A stretch of 64,000 nt of DNA, from NCBI RefSeq assembly GCF_019744875.1, contig NZ_JAIETU010000013.1:124001-188000 (forward strand). Direction: 5' to 3'. The translations under genes were made by a program, and so were the position numbers. A model generated the notes under the pieces. The model was not told the origin of the DNA. It ran no database searches and worked only from the letters and a program-made list of their open reading frames with translations. Numbering within the stretch: position 1 is the first letter of the stretch; every line of letters starts with the position of its first letter. Below, piece after piece: positions 54,389-63,088 of this stretch. This stretch comes from Hyphomicrobium sp. GTDB taxonomy: Bacteria; Pseudomonadota; Alphaproteobacteria; Rhizobiales; Hyphomicrobiaceae.

Positions 54389-55338
54389 TGCTTCAAACCT
54401 CACACGCGGTCGCAGCGTCCAACGTCGTCGACGCAGAGTTTGTTAGAGCGGTTCTTCATGGGCTGGCCCAGCCCCAGAAAACACTGCCGTGCCGATACTT
54501 CTACGACGCGCGCGGCAGCGACCTGTTCGAGTTGATCACCGAACTGCCTGAATACTATCTCACGCGCAGCGAGGCTGCTCTTTTGGTGGGGAATGCCTCC
54601 GCCATCACCGGACAACTGACGCCGGATCAGGTCATCGTCGAGCTCGGTGCCGGTTCCAGTCGCAAAATGGATGCCCTCCTGAGACTGGCCCCGGCCGGCA
54701 TCACTTTCGTTCCCATAGATGTGTCGCGATATGCGCTGAACGAGGCCCGCACGCGGCTATCTGCCAAATTTCCTGCGCTTGTGTTCAGACCGGTCGTTGA
54801 CGATTTCTCAACGCTCGATGCCTTTCCTGCAGATCTTCGGCACAGGAAGAAGCTTGGCTTCTTTCTCGGCTCGACGATCGGCAATCTTGATCCGAAACAG
54901 GCCAGCGACATGTTGCGCAGTTGGCGGCGAACGCTGGGCGACGATGCCGAACTGGTGATCGGCGTGGATCTGCTGAAGGACGAGACGACGCTTATACGGG
55001 CCTACAATGATGCGGCCGGGGTGACGGCGCAGTTCAATTTGAACATTCTGGCCCGCATCAATCGCGAAATCACTCCGGCGTTTCACTTGCCCTCGTTCGA
55101 ACATCGCGCCGTCTTCAACGCCGGCATGAGCCGGATCGAAATGCATCTCACCAGCAGAGTATCGCAGGTCGTGCAGATATGCGGTCAAACATTCAGCTTC
55201 GCGGCTGGCGAGAGCATACACACCGAAAATTCCTACAAGCATTCTACATCGGCGTTCCGAACCATCGTTGAAGAGGCCGGCTGGCGGATCGGGCGAACAT
55301 GGACAGACGGATTGTTCAGCCTCTACCATCTTGCTTGA
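54388..55338 (+). CDS. egtD: L-histidine N-alpha-methyltransferase EgtD
   Basis: 316 aa. AdoMet-dependent enzyme that trimethylates histidine to hercynine. Signatures: CRYFYDARGSDLFELITELPEYYLTR-type start, VIVELGAGSSRKMDALL and FFLGSTIGNLDP, then YKHSTSAFRTIVEEAGW. Start coupled to egtB. Ergothioneine is a thiol antioxidant, which fits the cargo of this region. Confidence 0.93.
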   Translation: MLQTSHAVAASNVVDAEFVRAVLHGLAQPQKTLPCRYFYDARGSDLFELITELPEYYLTRSEAALLVGNASAITGQLTPDQVIVELGAGSSRKMDALLRLAPAGITFVPIDVSRYALNEARTRLSAKFPALVFRPVVDDFSTLDAFPADLRHRKKLGFFLGSTIGNLDPKQASDMLRSWRRTLGDDAELVIGVDLLKDETTLIRAYNDAAGVTAQFNLNILARINREITPAFHLPSFEHRAVFNAGMSRIEMHLTSRVSQVVQICGQTFSFAAGESIHTENSYKHSTSAFRTIVEEAGWRIGRTWTDGLFSLYHLA

Positions 55339-55795
55339 TGGGGCCCTGCCGAGGGGTCTCAACCGAATAGCGAGACCCAGGATGAACCCAATTGACCAGT
55401 GCCATCATCAGACGTTTCCCACTTTGACCTCCACATTGCCACTGCGCTGCGCTTTGCCAGCGGCCATGAGCGGCGCGTCGTTCAGCGACAACGGATCGCT
55501 TCGCGCTAAGAATCATAGCGTATCAACGGACCAGCCTGGGCCGGCCTCCGATTCCAATACTTTGCTTTTCATGCCTCCACGCTATGCAAACGCGGCCGTA
55601 TGACTGAAGGGCTGATCGTATGGAAACTATAGCGCGCCGCTATTAGATCTATGCCTCGCATACCTTCATAGTCGAACACGCGAGGCATTTTGAATAACGA
55701 GAAAAACTCGGCAAATTTTCGTCAGGCGGTAGAAGCATGTTCGCGTGGGTTGCGACGCGCGACCTTCAACGCGATTCATCAGGATGGGAGCATTG
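55339..55795. other. Gene-free stretch after egtD
   Basis: 457 bp with no supported gene. It carries the shared 26-bp motif at 55621-55646 and the palindrome TATGC-CTC-GCATA at 55651-55663. The rest shows nothing I can interpret. Confidence 0.4.
55621..55646 (+). promoter_or_regulatory. Shared 26-bp upstream motif, peroxiredoxin copy
   Basis: Plus strand: TGGAAACTATAGCG, six bases, TATTAG. It contains ATAG-N7-CTAT, the pattern of OxyR-type LysR sites. It ends 150 bp before the peroxiredoxin-like ATG, in the same direction. Confidence 0.55.
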
Positions 55796-56266
55796 ATGAG
55801 CGGAGCTGAACGGCAAGCGCCTGAGCTGCGGGTGCAGAAATGGATTGGCGCCGATGGGGCGAGCATCGCGCCGCTCAAGCTGTCGGATGTCGGCGCTGGC
55901 CCAAAGATCTTGTTCGCCTTCCAGCACTGGTGCCCTGGGTGCCACTTGCATGGGTTTCCGACGCTGCAACGATTGCATGCCGCGCTTGCACCGAGGGGTG
56001 TCGGCTTCGCTGTGATCCAGACCGTTTTCGAAGGGGCGCAAGAGAACACCTTCGAGCAGCTGCGCGTGAACCAGCTGAAGTATGAGCTTCCTGTCGCTTT
56101 CGGTCATGACGAGCCACCCGCCGGCGCGAAGTATCCCTCCTTCATGGAAGACTACCGCACCCGAGGAACGCCCTGGTTCACGGTTATAGACGCTGGCGGC
56201 CGCATAGTTTTCTCGGACTTCCATCTCGACGCGGACCACCTCGTGAACGAACTGGGGCAAGCGTAA
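55796..56266 (+). CDS. Thioredoxin-fold peroxiredoxin-like protein
   Basis: 156 aa from ATG 55796, with GGGAG upstream; ATG 55784 is possible. The active site is FAFQHWCPGCHLHGFPTLQRL, a CPGC redox pair in a TlpA/AhpC-type thioredoxin fold, and the C-terminal half contains RTRGTPWFTVIDAGGRIVF. No signal peptide, so cytoplasmic. It would reduce disulfides or peroxides. Confidence 0.82.
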   Translation: MSGAERQAPELRVQKWIGADGASIAPLKLSDVGAGPKILFAFQHWCPGCHLHGFPTLQRLHAALAPRGVGFAVIQTVFEGAQENTFEQLRVNQLKYELPVAFGHDEPPAGAKYPSFMEDYRTRGTPWFTVIDAGGRIVFSDFHLDADHLVNELGQA

Positions 56267-56288
56267 CCAATGCGCCGTTGGCTCAGCA

Positions 56289-56720
56289 TCAGGCCGGTAG
56301 CTGGAATCCGATTTTCTTGAGTGCCTCGACGCACGCATCTTGATCCTGCTGGTACGTGCCTCCGGAGATGCCGATCCCGCCGATCAACTTGCTGTCTTCT
56401 AGGATCGGATAGCCGCCGCCCACAGCGACCATCCGGGGGCGATAGGCCAGGGGCGCCACTTTCGGATCGTTAGTCACATAGTCATTCCAGACATGGGTCG
56501 GGAATCCGAACGAGGCCGAACTCCAAGCCTTATCGACGGCAACATCGACGGTGAGAAACGGCGCGTCGTCGGTGCGCTGAAACGCGCGCAAGTTTCCGGT
56601 AGCATCAACGACGGCGACGGCGGCCGGGATGCCGATTGCGCTGGCCGCGGTAATCGCAGCGTCGATGAGGGCGACTGCGGTTTGGCGGTTGATCGAGGCG
56701 GTGGCAATGGATTTGGTCAT
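56289..56720 (-). CDS. HbpS/GlcG-like (DUF336) protein
   Basis: 143 aa from ATG 56720 with AAGGA upstream. Signatures AVAVVDATGNLRAFQRTDDAP, ASFGFPTHVW and GGYPILEDSKLIGGIGISGG are those of the GlcG/HbpS family, which includes heme-degrading or heme-binding redox sensors. It lacks a signal peptide. Last gene of the long minus-strand unit that begins with msrB. Confidence 0.85.
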   Translation of the reverse strand: MTKSIATASINRQTAVALIDAAITAASAIGIPAAVAVVDATGNLRAFQRTDDAPFLTVDVAVDKAWSSASFGFPTHVWNDYVTNDPKVAPLAYRPRMVAVGGGYPILEDSKLIGGIGISGGTYQQDQDACVEALKKIGFQLPA

Positions 56721-56793
56721 GGAAATTCCTTCGCCGGTGCGTGATCCATCCGGCCGTCTTGAGGTTGGAAGAGATGCTTGGCGGTGGCGATCA

Positions 56794-57807
56794 TCAGAAG
56801 CCTTCAAGGACGATCTTGCCTTTTGACGAGCCACTTTCGCTCTGCGCATGCGCCCTCTTCAGATTGGCAGCATTGATTGGCGAGAGTCGCTGGGTCAGCG
56901 TCGTGCGGATTTTGCCTTCGTCTACGAGCACTGCCAGCGCATCCAGGATCTTGCCCTGCTCATTCATGTCGGGCGTGCCGTAAATCGACCGCGTGAACAT
57001 CAACTCGTGGTGGATTGACACCGCCTTGCGCTTGAACAGCATGATATCGAACCCCTTTGGATCGTCGATCAGCGCGAACCGCCCTTGCGGGGCGATCAGT
57101 TCGACGATGTCGGCGACATGCTGCTCGGTATGCGTGGTCGAAAAGATGAAAGCGGGAGCGCCAATGCCGAGCTCGGCAATTTGTCCCGCGAGCGGCCGTG
57201 AATGGTCGATGACATGGTGAGCGCCAAGCCCCCTCACCCACTCCTGCGTGTCCGGTCGAGAGGCAGTGGCGATGACGGTGAGATCCGTGCGCTGCCGCGC
57301 TATCTGAATGGCGATCGACCCAACCCCGCCCGCGCCACCGATGATGAGAATCGCCGCAGCTGCACCGGGGATGGGCTTCATGACGTCCAGGCGGTCGAAC
57401 ATCGCCTCCCAGGCTGTCAACGCTGTCAGCGGTAGTGCCGCCGCTTCTGCCCAGTCGAGCGACGCGGGCTTGCGGCCGACAATCCGGGCGTCGACGAGAT
57501 GGAACTGCGCATTTGTACCGGTCCGTGTGATCGATCCGGCATAATAGACTTCGTCGCCTGACTTGAACCGCGTCACGTCGGGACCGACCTCGCGCACAAT
57601 CCCGGCGGCATCCCATCCCAGCACCTTCCAGTCGCCGTTGGCGGGCGGCGTGCTGTTGCGGACCTTGTAGTCGACCGGGTTGACCGAGACGGCCTTAACC
57701 TCGACCAGGATATCGCTTCCTGCAGCGACGGGCCGAGGTAGCTCGATGTCGACCAGCGAGGCATCCTCAGCGATGGGTCCCGGAACTTTGTAACCAACTG
57801 CTTTCAT
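56794..57807 (-). CDS. Zinc-type alcohol dehydrogenase-like / quinone oxidoreductase
   Basis: 337 aa of the medium-chain dehydrogenase superfamily. N-terminal GroES-like fold with VSVNPVDYKVRN, then the NADPH motif IIGGAGGVGSIAIQIAR. The zinc-binding cysteines of true alcohol dehydrogenases are absent, so it belongs to the quinone reductase side. It probably detoxifies carbonyls or quinones. Confidence 0.88.
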   Translation of the reverse strand: MKAVGYKVPGPIAEDASLVDIELPRPVAAGSDILVEVKAVSVNPVDYKVRNSTPPANGDWKVLGWDAAGIVREVGPDVTRFKSGDEVYYAGSITRTGTNAQFHLVDARIVGRKPASLDWAEAAALPLTALTAWEAMFDRLDVMKPIPGAAAAILIIGGAGGVGSIAIQIARQRTDLTVIATASRPDTQEWVRGLGAHHVIDHSRPLAGQIAELGIGAPAFIFSTTHTEQHVADIVELIAPQGRFALIDDPKGFDIMLFKRKAVSIHHELMFTRSIYGTPDMNEQGKILDALAVLVDEGKIRTTLTQRLSPINAANLKRAHAQSESGSSKGKIVLEGF

Positions 57808-57843
57808 TGTGTCTCCAACGTGATGGGTTGACGAGACGCCGCT

Positions 57844-58299
57844 CTATGCCACGTCTTCCACTGTGAGATCCCGGCCTTTGAACCGCACGGTTTCTCCCGC
57901 TCGGGCGCCTTCGATCGCTTCGAAAATTGGTGCCATCGTCGAAATGCCCATGAGCTCACGCCCCTGACATCTGAACTTGCTCGTCGATACTGCGATCACG
58001 AAGTGGCGGCCGGACAGCTTGACGACAGCGCCTTCGGTGACGGCTGACTTAGGGCCGAAATCGATCGTCCTGAGCTTGTCGAGTTTATCGGCATAGTCGT
58101 GGAGGGTGTCGTCAAGCGCTTCAGCGAAATCGCTCGCGACTTCGGCCTGAGCATGCTCGTCGTTCTCGATCGGTTCGGTGCGATCAAGCCGGGCGGTGGA
58201 GACATACTCCAGATAATTGTCGCGAGCGCTATTAAGGGCTGCGGTCTCCAGAGAAAACATGGTTTCCCGGATGTGGTCTTTATTCCATTCCATCATCAC
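57844..58299 (-). CDS. GreA/GreB C-terminal-like domain protein
   Basis: 151 aa. The N-terminal 80 residues are charged and helical; the C-terminal part (VTEGAVVKLSGRHFVIAVST, then GISTMAPIFEAIEGARAGETVRF) resembles the FKBP-like C-terminal domain of the transcript-cleavage factors. The paired acidic coiled-coil tip of GreA is not clear here. It may bind RNA polymerase as a Gre-factor homologue such as Rnk; the call is tentative. Confidence 0.55.
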   Translation of the reverse strand: MMMEWNKDHIRETMFSLETAALNSARDNYLEYVSTARLDRTEPIENDEHAQAEVASDFAEALDDTLHDYADKLDKLRTIDFGPKSAVTEGAVVKLSGRHFVIAVSTSKFRCQGRELMGISTMAPIFEAIEGARAGETVRFKGRDLTVEDVA

Positions 58300-58382
58300 C
58301 TCGTTGGATCTCGATCATCAAAAGTTGCAGCAGGCTGATCTGTGACCAGCCATGGGGAAACCTCACAGGCTCTGCGATCCGG

Positions 58383-58955
58383 CTACTCATCGCTGATGAC
58401 CCCTTCTCCCTGGTAGGGGATCCTAATCAGCCGGGAATCTCGGATGATGCTGGTAACGAGCCACACGTACGACTGCTCGACGGTATCGAAACCGAGGATG
58501 CTGAAGGCTCCGCCGAAGGGGCATGCCGGGAAGTCTGGAAAGCCCTCCCGCAGTACGTATCGCTCGGGTTCGCGGTGGAACTCGCTCTTGTAGACTTTGC
58601 GCAGTCCGTGCTTGCTCGGCACATCCTGGTCACCCGCTGGTGTGATTTCGCGATGCGCTACCAGCCGATCAGAAAGGTCGCGGTGACACAGTTCGTCGAA
58701 CACGTCGAACGCGTCGATTAACAGGCCCTTATGCTCGGTCGCTGGATCGGTAATGGCGTAGATATTGGAAGCGTCTTCGGCATCATCCCCGCTTTCCAGG
58801 CGCAACGCTGCGTCGACGCGAATGGCGCACGGATCGAGGGTCGATCCCAATTCAAGATCGACGAGATTGCCGTCCTTGACCCGATACTCTCGGTCATAGC
58901 CCTTGGCGATGAACGACTGGACTGCTTCCAGAACGTCGGTCACTTGGGATGTCAT
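58383..58955 (-). CDS. Uncharacterised 190-aa protein
   Basis: 190 aa from ATG 58955 with AAGG upstream. The N-terminal 70 residues (LEAVQSFIAKGYDREYRVKDG, then IRVDAALRLESGDDAEDASNIYAI) match a small family often mislabelled as phosphoribosylpyrophosphate synthetase. The C-terminal 100 residues are unrecognised. Function unknown. Confidence 0.62.
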   Translation of the reverse strand: MTSQVTDVLEAVQSFIAKGYDREYRVKDGNLVDLELGSTLDPCAIRVDAALRLESGDDAEDASNIYAITDPATEHKGLLIDAFDVFDELCHRDLSDRLVAHREITPAGDQDVPSKHGLRKVYKSEFHREPERYVLREGFPDFPACPFGGAFSILGFDTVEQSYVWLVTSIIRDSRLIRIPYQGEGVISDE

Positions 58956-59049
58956 TGACGCACCTTCATCTCGAGCTGGATTGGACACGCTCCCGCACAC
59001 GGCGCGCCGTGATCCGTCAGATGACGGCTAAGAACATGATGCGCGCTAT

Positions 59050-60018
59050 TCATAGCCACTTGGCCTTCTTAAAGCGTACGAACAGGAATAGGCAGGCGAC
59101 CGCTATCAGCCCAACCACCACGAAGTATCCATAGGCTGTGTCCAGTTCAGGCATGTGCTTGAAGTTCATGCCGTAGATGCCAGCGATGGCCGTCGGGACT
59201 GCCAGTATTGCTGCCCAAGCCGCGAGCTGGCGGGTGATCACACCCGTCCTTTGCGCTTCGAGAAGGCTGCTGAACTCAAAGACCGTCGATAGGCTCTGAA
59301 GAAGGCCGTCGACCATGGACTGCACGCGATCGACGTGATCCGCGACATCGTTGAAGTAGGGTCTCATTTCGGCGCTGATGCAGGGATAGTGGCCGCGAAC
59401 GAGCTTTCGCACCAACTCGCCCATCGCCCCGAGTGTGCGCTGGAAGCGCGTGAGTTCAGCTCTCAGTCCGAAAATGCGGGAGACTTCCTCTCGTCCGAGA
59501 AAGTCATCTAACGATCGTTTCTCCATCGCCAGGACGTCATCCTCGATCATTTCGAAGATGGGCAAATACTGGTCGACGATGCGGTGCAAAATTGCGTGCA
59601 GTACGTAGTCGACACCCTTTCCGAAGAGCGCCGGGGATGCCTCGAGTTGGGCCCGAAGTTTGCCCATCGCGCCGCCGTTGCCGTGCCGCACGGTGATGAG
59701 ATGATTGTGCCCGGTGAAGATCGCTATCTTGCCATAGCTGATCCGGTCGCCGACCAACTCGGCGGTCTGAGTGACGACGTACAGTTCATCGTTGTAGACT
59801 TCGAGCTTGGGCGGGCAGAGCGGGTGCATCGCGTTATCGACTGCCAGCGGATGGAGATTATATGTCGCCTGGAGCGTGCCAAGTTCGTCGGCAGTGGGCT
59901 CGCTAAGCGCGATCCAGCAGAAGCCCGAGCGACCCGCGTCCTGCTGGACGTGCTCGTCGATCGCGATTTTCCGGACGCGCTTGCCTTCGTTGTAATAGTA
60001 GGCGGCGATGACGCTCAT
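59050..60018 (-). CDS. corA: CorA-type magnesium/divalent cation transporter
   Basis: 322 aa from ATG 60018. Long cytoplasmic domain, then two C-terminal membrane helices with the pore signature YGMNFKHMPE between them. Start overlaps the GST stop codon by 4 bp. CorA imports Mg2+ and related ions. Confidence 0.9.
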   Translation of the reverse strand: MSVIAAYYYNEGKRVRKIAIDEHVQQDAGRSGFCWIALSEPTADELGTLQATYNLHPLAVDNAMHPLCPPKLEVYNDELYVVTQTAELVGDRISYGKIAIFTGHNHLITVRHGNGGAMGKLRAQLEASPALFGKGVDYVLHAILHRIVDQYLPIFEMIEDDVLAMEKRSLDDFLGREEVSRIFGLRAELTRFQRTLGAMGELVRKLVRGHYPCISAEMRPYFNDVADHVDRVQSMVDGLLQSLSTVFEFSSLLEAQRTGVITRQLAAWAAILAVPTAIAGIYGMNFKHMPELDTAYGYFVVVGLIAVACLFLFVRFKKAKWL

Positions 60019-60719
60019 GCCGGCCTCGCAGGGATGCGCAGGCCACGTTGTACGGCTGGTCGGGCTAGCCCGCGCTCGAGCCATGCCTGGATGTTCGAAT
60101 AGGTGCTGAGGCCGAGGATGTCGCCAGCAGCGTACGATTTACCGAGCGCATTGACCCAGCCGAGCGTTGCGATGTCCGCGATCGAATAATTGTCGACGAT
60201 CCAGTCGCGGCCTTCCAGCTGGCGATCCAGGACATCCAGCAGACGCTTGGACTCCTCGGCAAAGCGCTGCAGAGGCCGCTTGTCTTCATAGTCCTTGCCG
60301 CCCCACCGCAAGAAGAAGCCAAGCTGGCCGAAGATCGGCCCGATGGCTGACATTTGAAAGAATACCCAGCTCAAGGTCTCGTAACGTCTGGCGGGTGCAC
60401 TCGGCATGAGTTGGCCCGTTTTGTCGGCCAGGTAAATAAGGATCGCACCCGATTCCCATACGGCAATGGGCCTACCGTCAGGGCCTGCCGGATCGATGAT
60501 CGCCGGTATGCGGCCGTTCGGGTTTAACGAAACGAACGCCGGGTCCTTTGACTCGTTGTTTGAGATATCGATGAGGTGAGGCTCATACGCCAGGCCAGTC
60601 TCCTCCAGCATGATCGAGACCTTGACGCCATTGGGTGTGGGAGCTGCATAAAGCTGCAGGCGATCGGGATAGGATGCGGGCCAGCGCCGCGTGATCGGAA
60701 AGGATAAGAGGTCTGGCAT
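60015..60719 (-). CDS. Glutathione S-transferase, YfcG/YghU-like
   Basis: 234 aa. Thioredoxin-like N-terminal domain with LYAAPTPNGVKVSIMLEE and NPNGRIPAIIDP, then WESGAILIYLADKTG and the all-helical C-terminal domain. The Asn in the N-terminal site suggests the Nu-type that uses disulfides of glutathione. In the msrBA unit it adds another thiol-based defence. Confidence 0.9.
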   Translation of the reverse strand: MPDLLSFPITRRWPASYPDRLQLYAAPTPNGVKVSIMLEETGLAYEPHLIDISNNESKDPAFVSLNPNGRIPAIIDPAGPDGRPIAVWESGAILIYLADKTGQLMPSAPARRYETLSWVFFQMSAIGPIFGQLGFFLRWGGKDYEDKRPLQRFAEESKRLLDVLDRQLEGRDWIVDNYSIADIATLGWVNALGKSYAAGDILGLSTYSNIQAWLERGLARPAVQRGLRIPARPA

Positions 60720-60746
60720 AGTTCTAAGATCCTGGCTGCGAAGCGG

Positions 60747-61331
60747 TTACGAAGGTTGCGAACCCGACCGGCCCAGCGGCAATGGTCGCGATGTGCCTTC
60801 CGTTGCGGTGCTGCCGACAGACTGCACATCGGCGGTCTGGCGCTTTGGAAGCACCCAGTCGGCACGGGGAAAGTGGCAGGTGTAGCCGTTCGGGCGTTTC
60901 TCGAGATAATCCTGGTGGTCCGGCTCGGCCTCCCAGAAATCACCGACGGGCTCGACCTCGGTGACCACTTTGCCATTCCACAGCCCGGAGGCATCCACAT
61001 CGGCGATCGTCTCCTCGGCGACGCGCTTCTGCACCTCGTCGACGTAATAAATGGCCGACCGGTAGGAGAGCCCCCGATCATTGCCCTGCCGGTTTTTCGT
61101 CGTCGGATCGTGGATCTGGAAAAAGTATTCGAGGATGTTGCGGTAGCTTGTCACCGCCGGGTCGAACACGATCTCGATCGCTTCGGCATGCGTGCCGTGA
61201 TTGCGATAGGTGGCGTTGGGAACGTCTCCGCCGGTGTAACCCACACGAGTAGAGATGATGCCGGGCCGCTTGCGGATTAGATCCTGCATGCCCCAGAAAC
61301 AACCTCCCGCGAGAACAGCGCGCTCTTGCAT
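60747..61331 (-). CDS. msrA: Peptide methionine-S-sulfoxide reductase MsrA
   Basis: 194 aa. Catalytic segment [14 protein letters not shown] (Cys10), then [21 protein letters not shown], which is typical MsrA. The tail after WVLPKRQ is longer than usual and unlike the family. It follows msrB by 1 bp. Confidence 0.93.
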   Translation of the reverse strand: MQERAVLAGGCFWGMQDLIRKRPGIISTRVGYTGGDVPNATYRNHGTHAEAIEIVFDPAVTSYRNILEYFFQIHDPTTKNRQGNDRGLSYRSAIYYVDEVQKRVAEETIADVDASGLWNGKVVTEVEPVGDFWEAEPDHQDYLEKRPNGYTCHFPRADWVLPKRQTADVQSVGSTATEGTSRPLPLGRSGSQPS

Positions 61332-61332
61332 G

Positions 61333-61788
61333 TTAAGCCTCCTCTACCTGATCGAGATATTCGCCGTATCCCTCGGCCTCCATTTCGTCGCGCGGAATGA
61401 AGCGAAGGGACGCTGAGTTGATGCAGTAGCGCAGACCGCCGCGGTCGGAAGGACCGTCCGGAAATACGTGCCCGAGATGGCTGTCGGCGTGTACCGACCT
61501 GACTTCCGTTCGGACCATGCCGTGGGCGTCGTCGCGCAATTCATTCACGTTTGCGGCAACGATCGGCTTTGTGAAGCTGGGCCAGCCGGAACCGGAATCG
61601 AACTTGTCCGTCGAGGCGAACAGCGGCTCCCCCGACACGACGTCGACGTAGATGCCAGGCTCCTTGTTGTCGTTGAGCTCTCCTGTGAAGGGTCTTTCGG
61701 TCCCCGACTCCTGAGTTATCCGACGTTGCTCCGGCGTCAGGCGGTCAACTGCTGTCTGCGTCTTTTCAAACTTCATGAAAGTATCCAT
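61333..61788 (-). CDS. msrB: Peptide methionine-R-sulfoxide reductase MsrB, one-cysteine form
   Basis: 151 aa. Motifs [21 protein letters not shown] and [11 protein letters not shown]. The only cysteine is the catalytic one in RYCINS: the zinc CxxC pairs are missing and the resolving Cys of SGCGWPSF is Ser. It would therefore be recycled by a thiol partner rather than an internal disulfide. First gene of an eight-gene minus-strand unit. Confidence 0.93.
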   Translation of the reverse strand: MDTFMKFEKTQTAVDRLTPEQRRITQESGTERPFTGELNDNKEPGIYVDVVSGEPLFASTDKFDSGSGWPSFTKPIVAANVNELRDDAHGMVRTEVRSVHADSHLGHVFPDGPSDRGGLRYCINSASLRFIPRDEMEAEGYGEYLDQVEEA

Positions 61789-61983
61789 CGTTCTGTTGAT
61801 GCGGTCGCAATCTGATTTATTCTAATTTTAATCACCATGATACTACCCAATACATAGCTTAAGGGCCACACATACTGGCGGTTATTTTCCACGTTATTGC
61901 GCTGACTATCGCAGTGGGCGTTAGATATATCCAATACGCTGTGCGCATAGTTTCCATAGCGCCGACGCTCTTCACGACGTCAT
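61789..61983. other. Intergenic region upstream of msrB
   Basis: 195 bp between lysR and msrB on the same strand. AT-rich near 61815-61845. The shared motif lies at 61931-61956. Confidence 0.4.
61931..61956 (-). promoter_or_regulatory. Shared 26-bp upstream motif, msrB copy
   Basis: Minus strand: TGGAAACTATGCGC, six bases, TATTGG. It ends 143 bp before the msrB ATG. Its core TATGC-N5-GCGTA is close to the TATGC-N5-GCATA palindromes beside the LysR gene, which hints that the LysR protein binds here. Confidence 0.55.
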
Positions 61984-62859
61984 TCAGTTCCACTCGTACC
62001 GAGCCGCCAGCTGCGCGATCTTCCGTATCTCAACCGTTGCCGTGGAGCCGGAGACCGTCGCAATGACGACTTCGCGCTCTAAGACAAAGCCGTCGATCGG
62101 CCGAGTAACGAGGCCGTGCGCAGTGGCCGATCGTTCCGGAAGAATGCATATGGCGTGGCCGTCGGCGACGAACCGTTGCACCCAGTCCTCGCGATCTGAT
62201 CGAAAGCGGGGCTTCATGAGCAAGTCCCGTCGGGCGAAGTGATCGAGGACCTGATCGCGAACCTCGCATCTCAGGCGATCAACGAAAGGAAACTTGAGCA
62301 GGTCTTCGCCGCGCACGATCTCGCTAGCCGCTAAACGATGGTTTGCAGAACAGCCGAGCACGAAGCGCTCCCGAAACAGACGACGCACATCCAGCTTGCG
62401 TTGCGGTTTTTTTTCACGCGGCAGGATGCACGCATGGTATTTCCCAGAAAGAACCTCCGATGTGTCCTCGTTCGACTGGAGCGAGTGCAGCTTGATTTCG
62501 ATGGAAGGCATTTCCGCCAACGCGCTCTCAAAAAATGCCGCAAACTCTTTTGGTCCCACACTGGGCGCCACGGCGACATTCAGCACGCGGTGCCCGCCCC
62601 TCGCCCAGTTCTCAGAGTGATTGCGCACGCTCTTCAACGCGACCATCACACGCTGAAACTCTGCCTCGACGTCGTGGCCCAGGCCAGTGAGGCGGCTGTT
62701 CTTCCCGTCGCGATAGATCAGTGGCCCGCCGAGCTCTTCTTCCAAGCGGCGGATCGCGCGGGTCAGACTTGGCTGCGACACACCGCTCAAGCGGGCAGCC
62801 GCTGTGAAATTGAGCGTGTCGGCCAAGTTGATGAAATAGCTGACCTGATTGAGTTCCAT
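61984..62859 (-). CDS. LysR-family transcriptional regulator
   Basis: 291 aa from ATG 62859. N-terminal helix-turn-helix LADTLNFTAAARLSGVSQPSLTRAIRRLEEELG, then an effector domain with LNVAVAPSVGPKEFAAF and FVADGHAICILPE. Divergent from the hydrolase-OsmC gene with two palindromes between them. Likely an activator of the redox genes; the inducer is unknown. Confidence 0.92.
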   Translation of the reverse strand: MELNQVSYFINLADTLNFTAAARLSGVSQPSLTRAIRRLEEELGGPLIYRDGKNSRLTGLGHDVEAEFQRVMVALKSVRNHSENWARGGHRVLNVAVAPSVGPKEFAAFFESALAEMPSIEIKLHSLQSNEDTSEVLSGKYHACILPREKKPQRKLDVRRLFRERFVLGCSANHRLAASEIVRGEDLLKFPFVDRLRCEVRDQVLDHFARRDLLMKPRFRSDREDWVQRFVADGHAICILPERSATAHGLVTRPIDGFVLEREVVIATVSGSTATVEIRKIAQLAARYEWN

Positions 62860-62928
62860 AGTCGTTCGGCCCATGCGCCTGACTGATGTTGCCGCCGAGA
62901 CTCCCTTCGAAAGGCGATCCGGCAGAAG

Positions 62929-62983
62929 TATGCTCGAAGCATATAATCACGGGATGGCAGCTTGTCTATATGCGCCACGCATA
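62929..62983. promoter_or_regulatory. Two TATGC-N5-GCATA palindromes in the lysR/hydrolase divergent region
   Basis: TATGC-N5-GCATA occurs at 62929-62943 and 62969-62983, centres 40 bp apart, close to four helical turns. The second is extended to TATATGCG-CCA-CGCATATA (62967-62985). Paired dyads upstream of a divergent LysR gene are the usual binding layout of that family. Confidence 0.65.
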
Positions 62984-63088
62984 TAAACTGATAACTAGAG
63001 GTGAGGAACTGATGGTTGGCAGCGCGCTCAGCTCCGTCGAAGGTCTGGGAACGCAATTGCCAAGCCGCGTGCTGGAGGGTCTTTTGAT

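Noticed and set aside
55651..55663. TATGC-CTC-GCATA as a third LysR palindrome
   Set aside because: The half sites match but the spacer is 3 nt instead of 5, so the same dimer is unlikely to bind it the same way.
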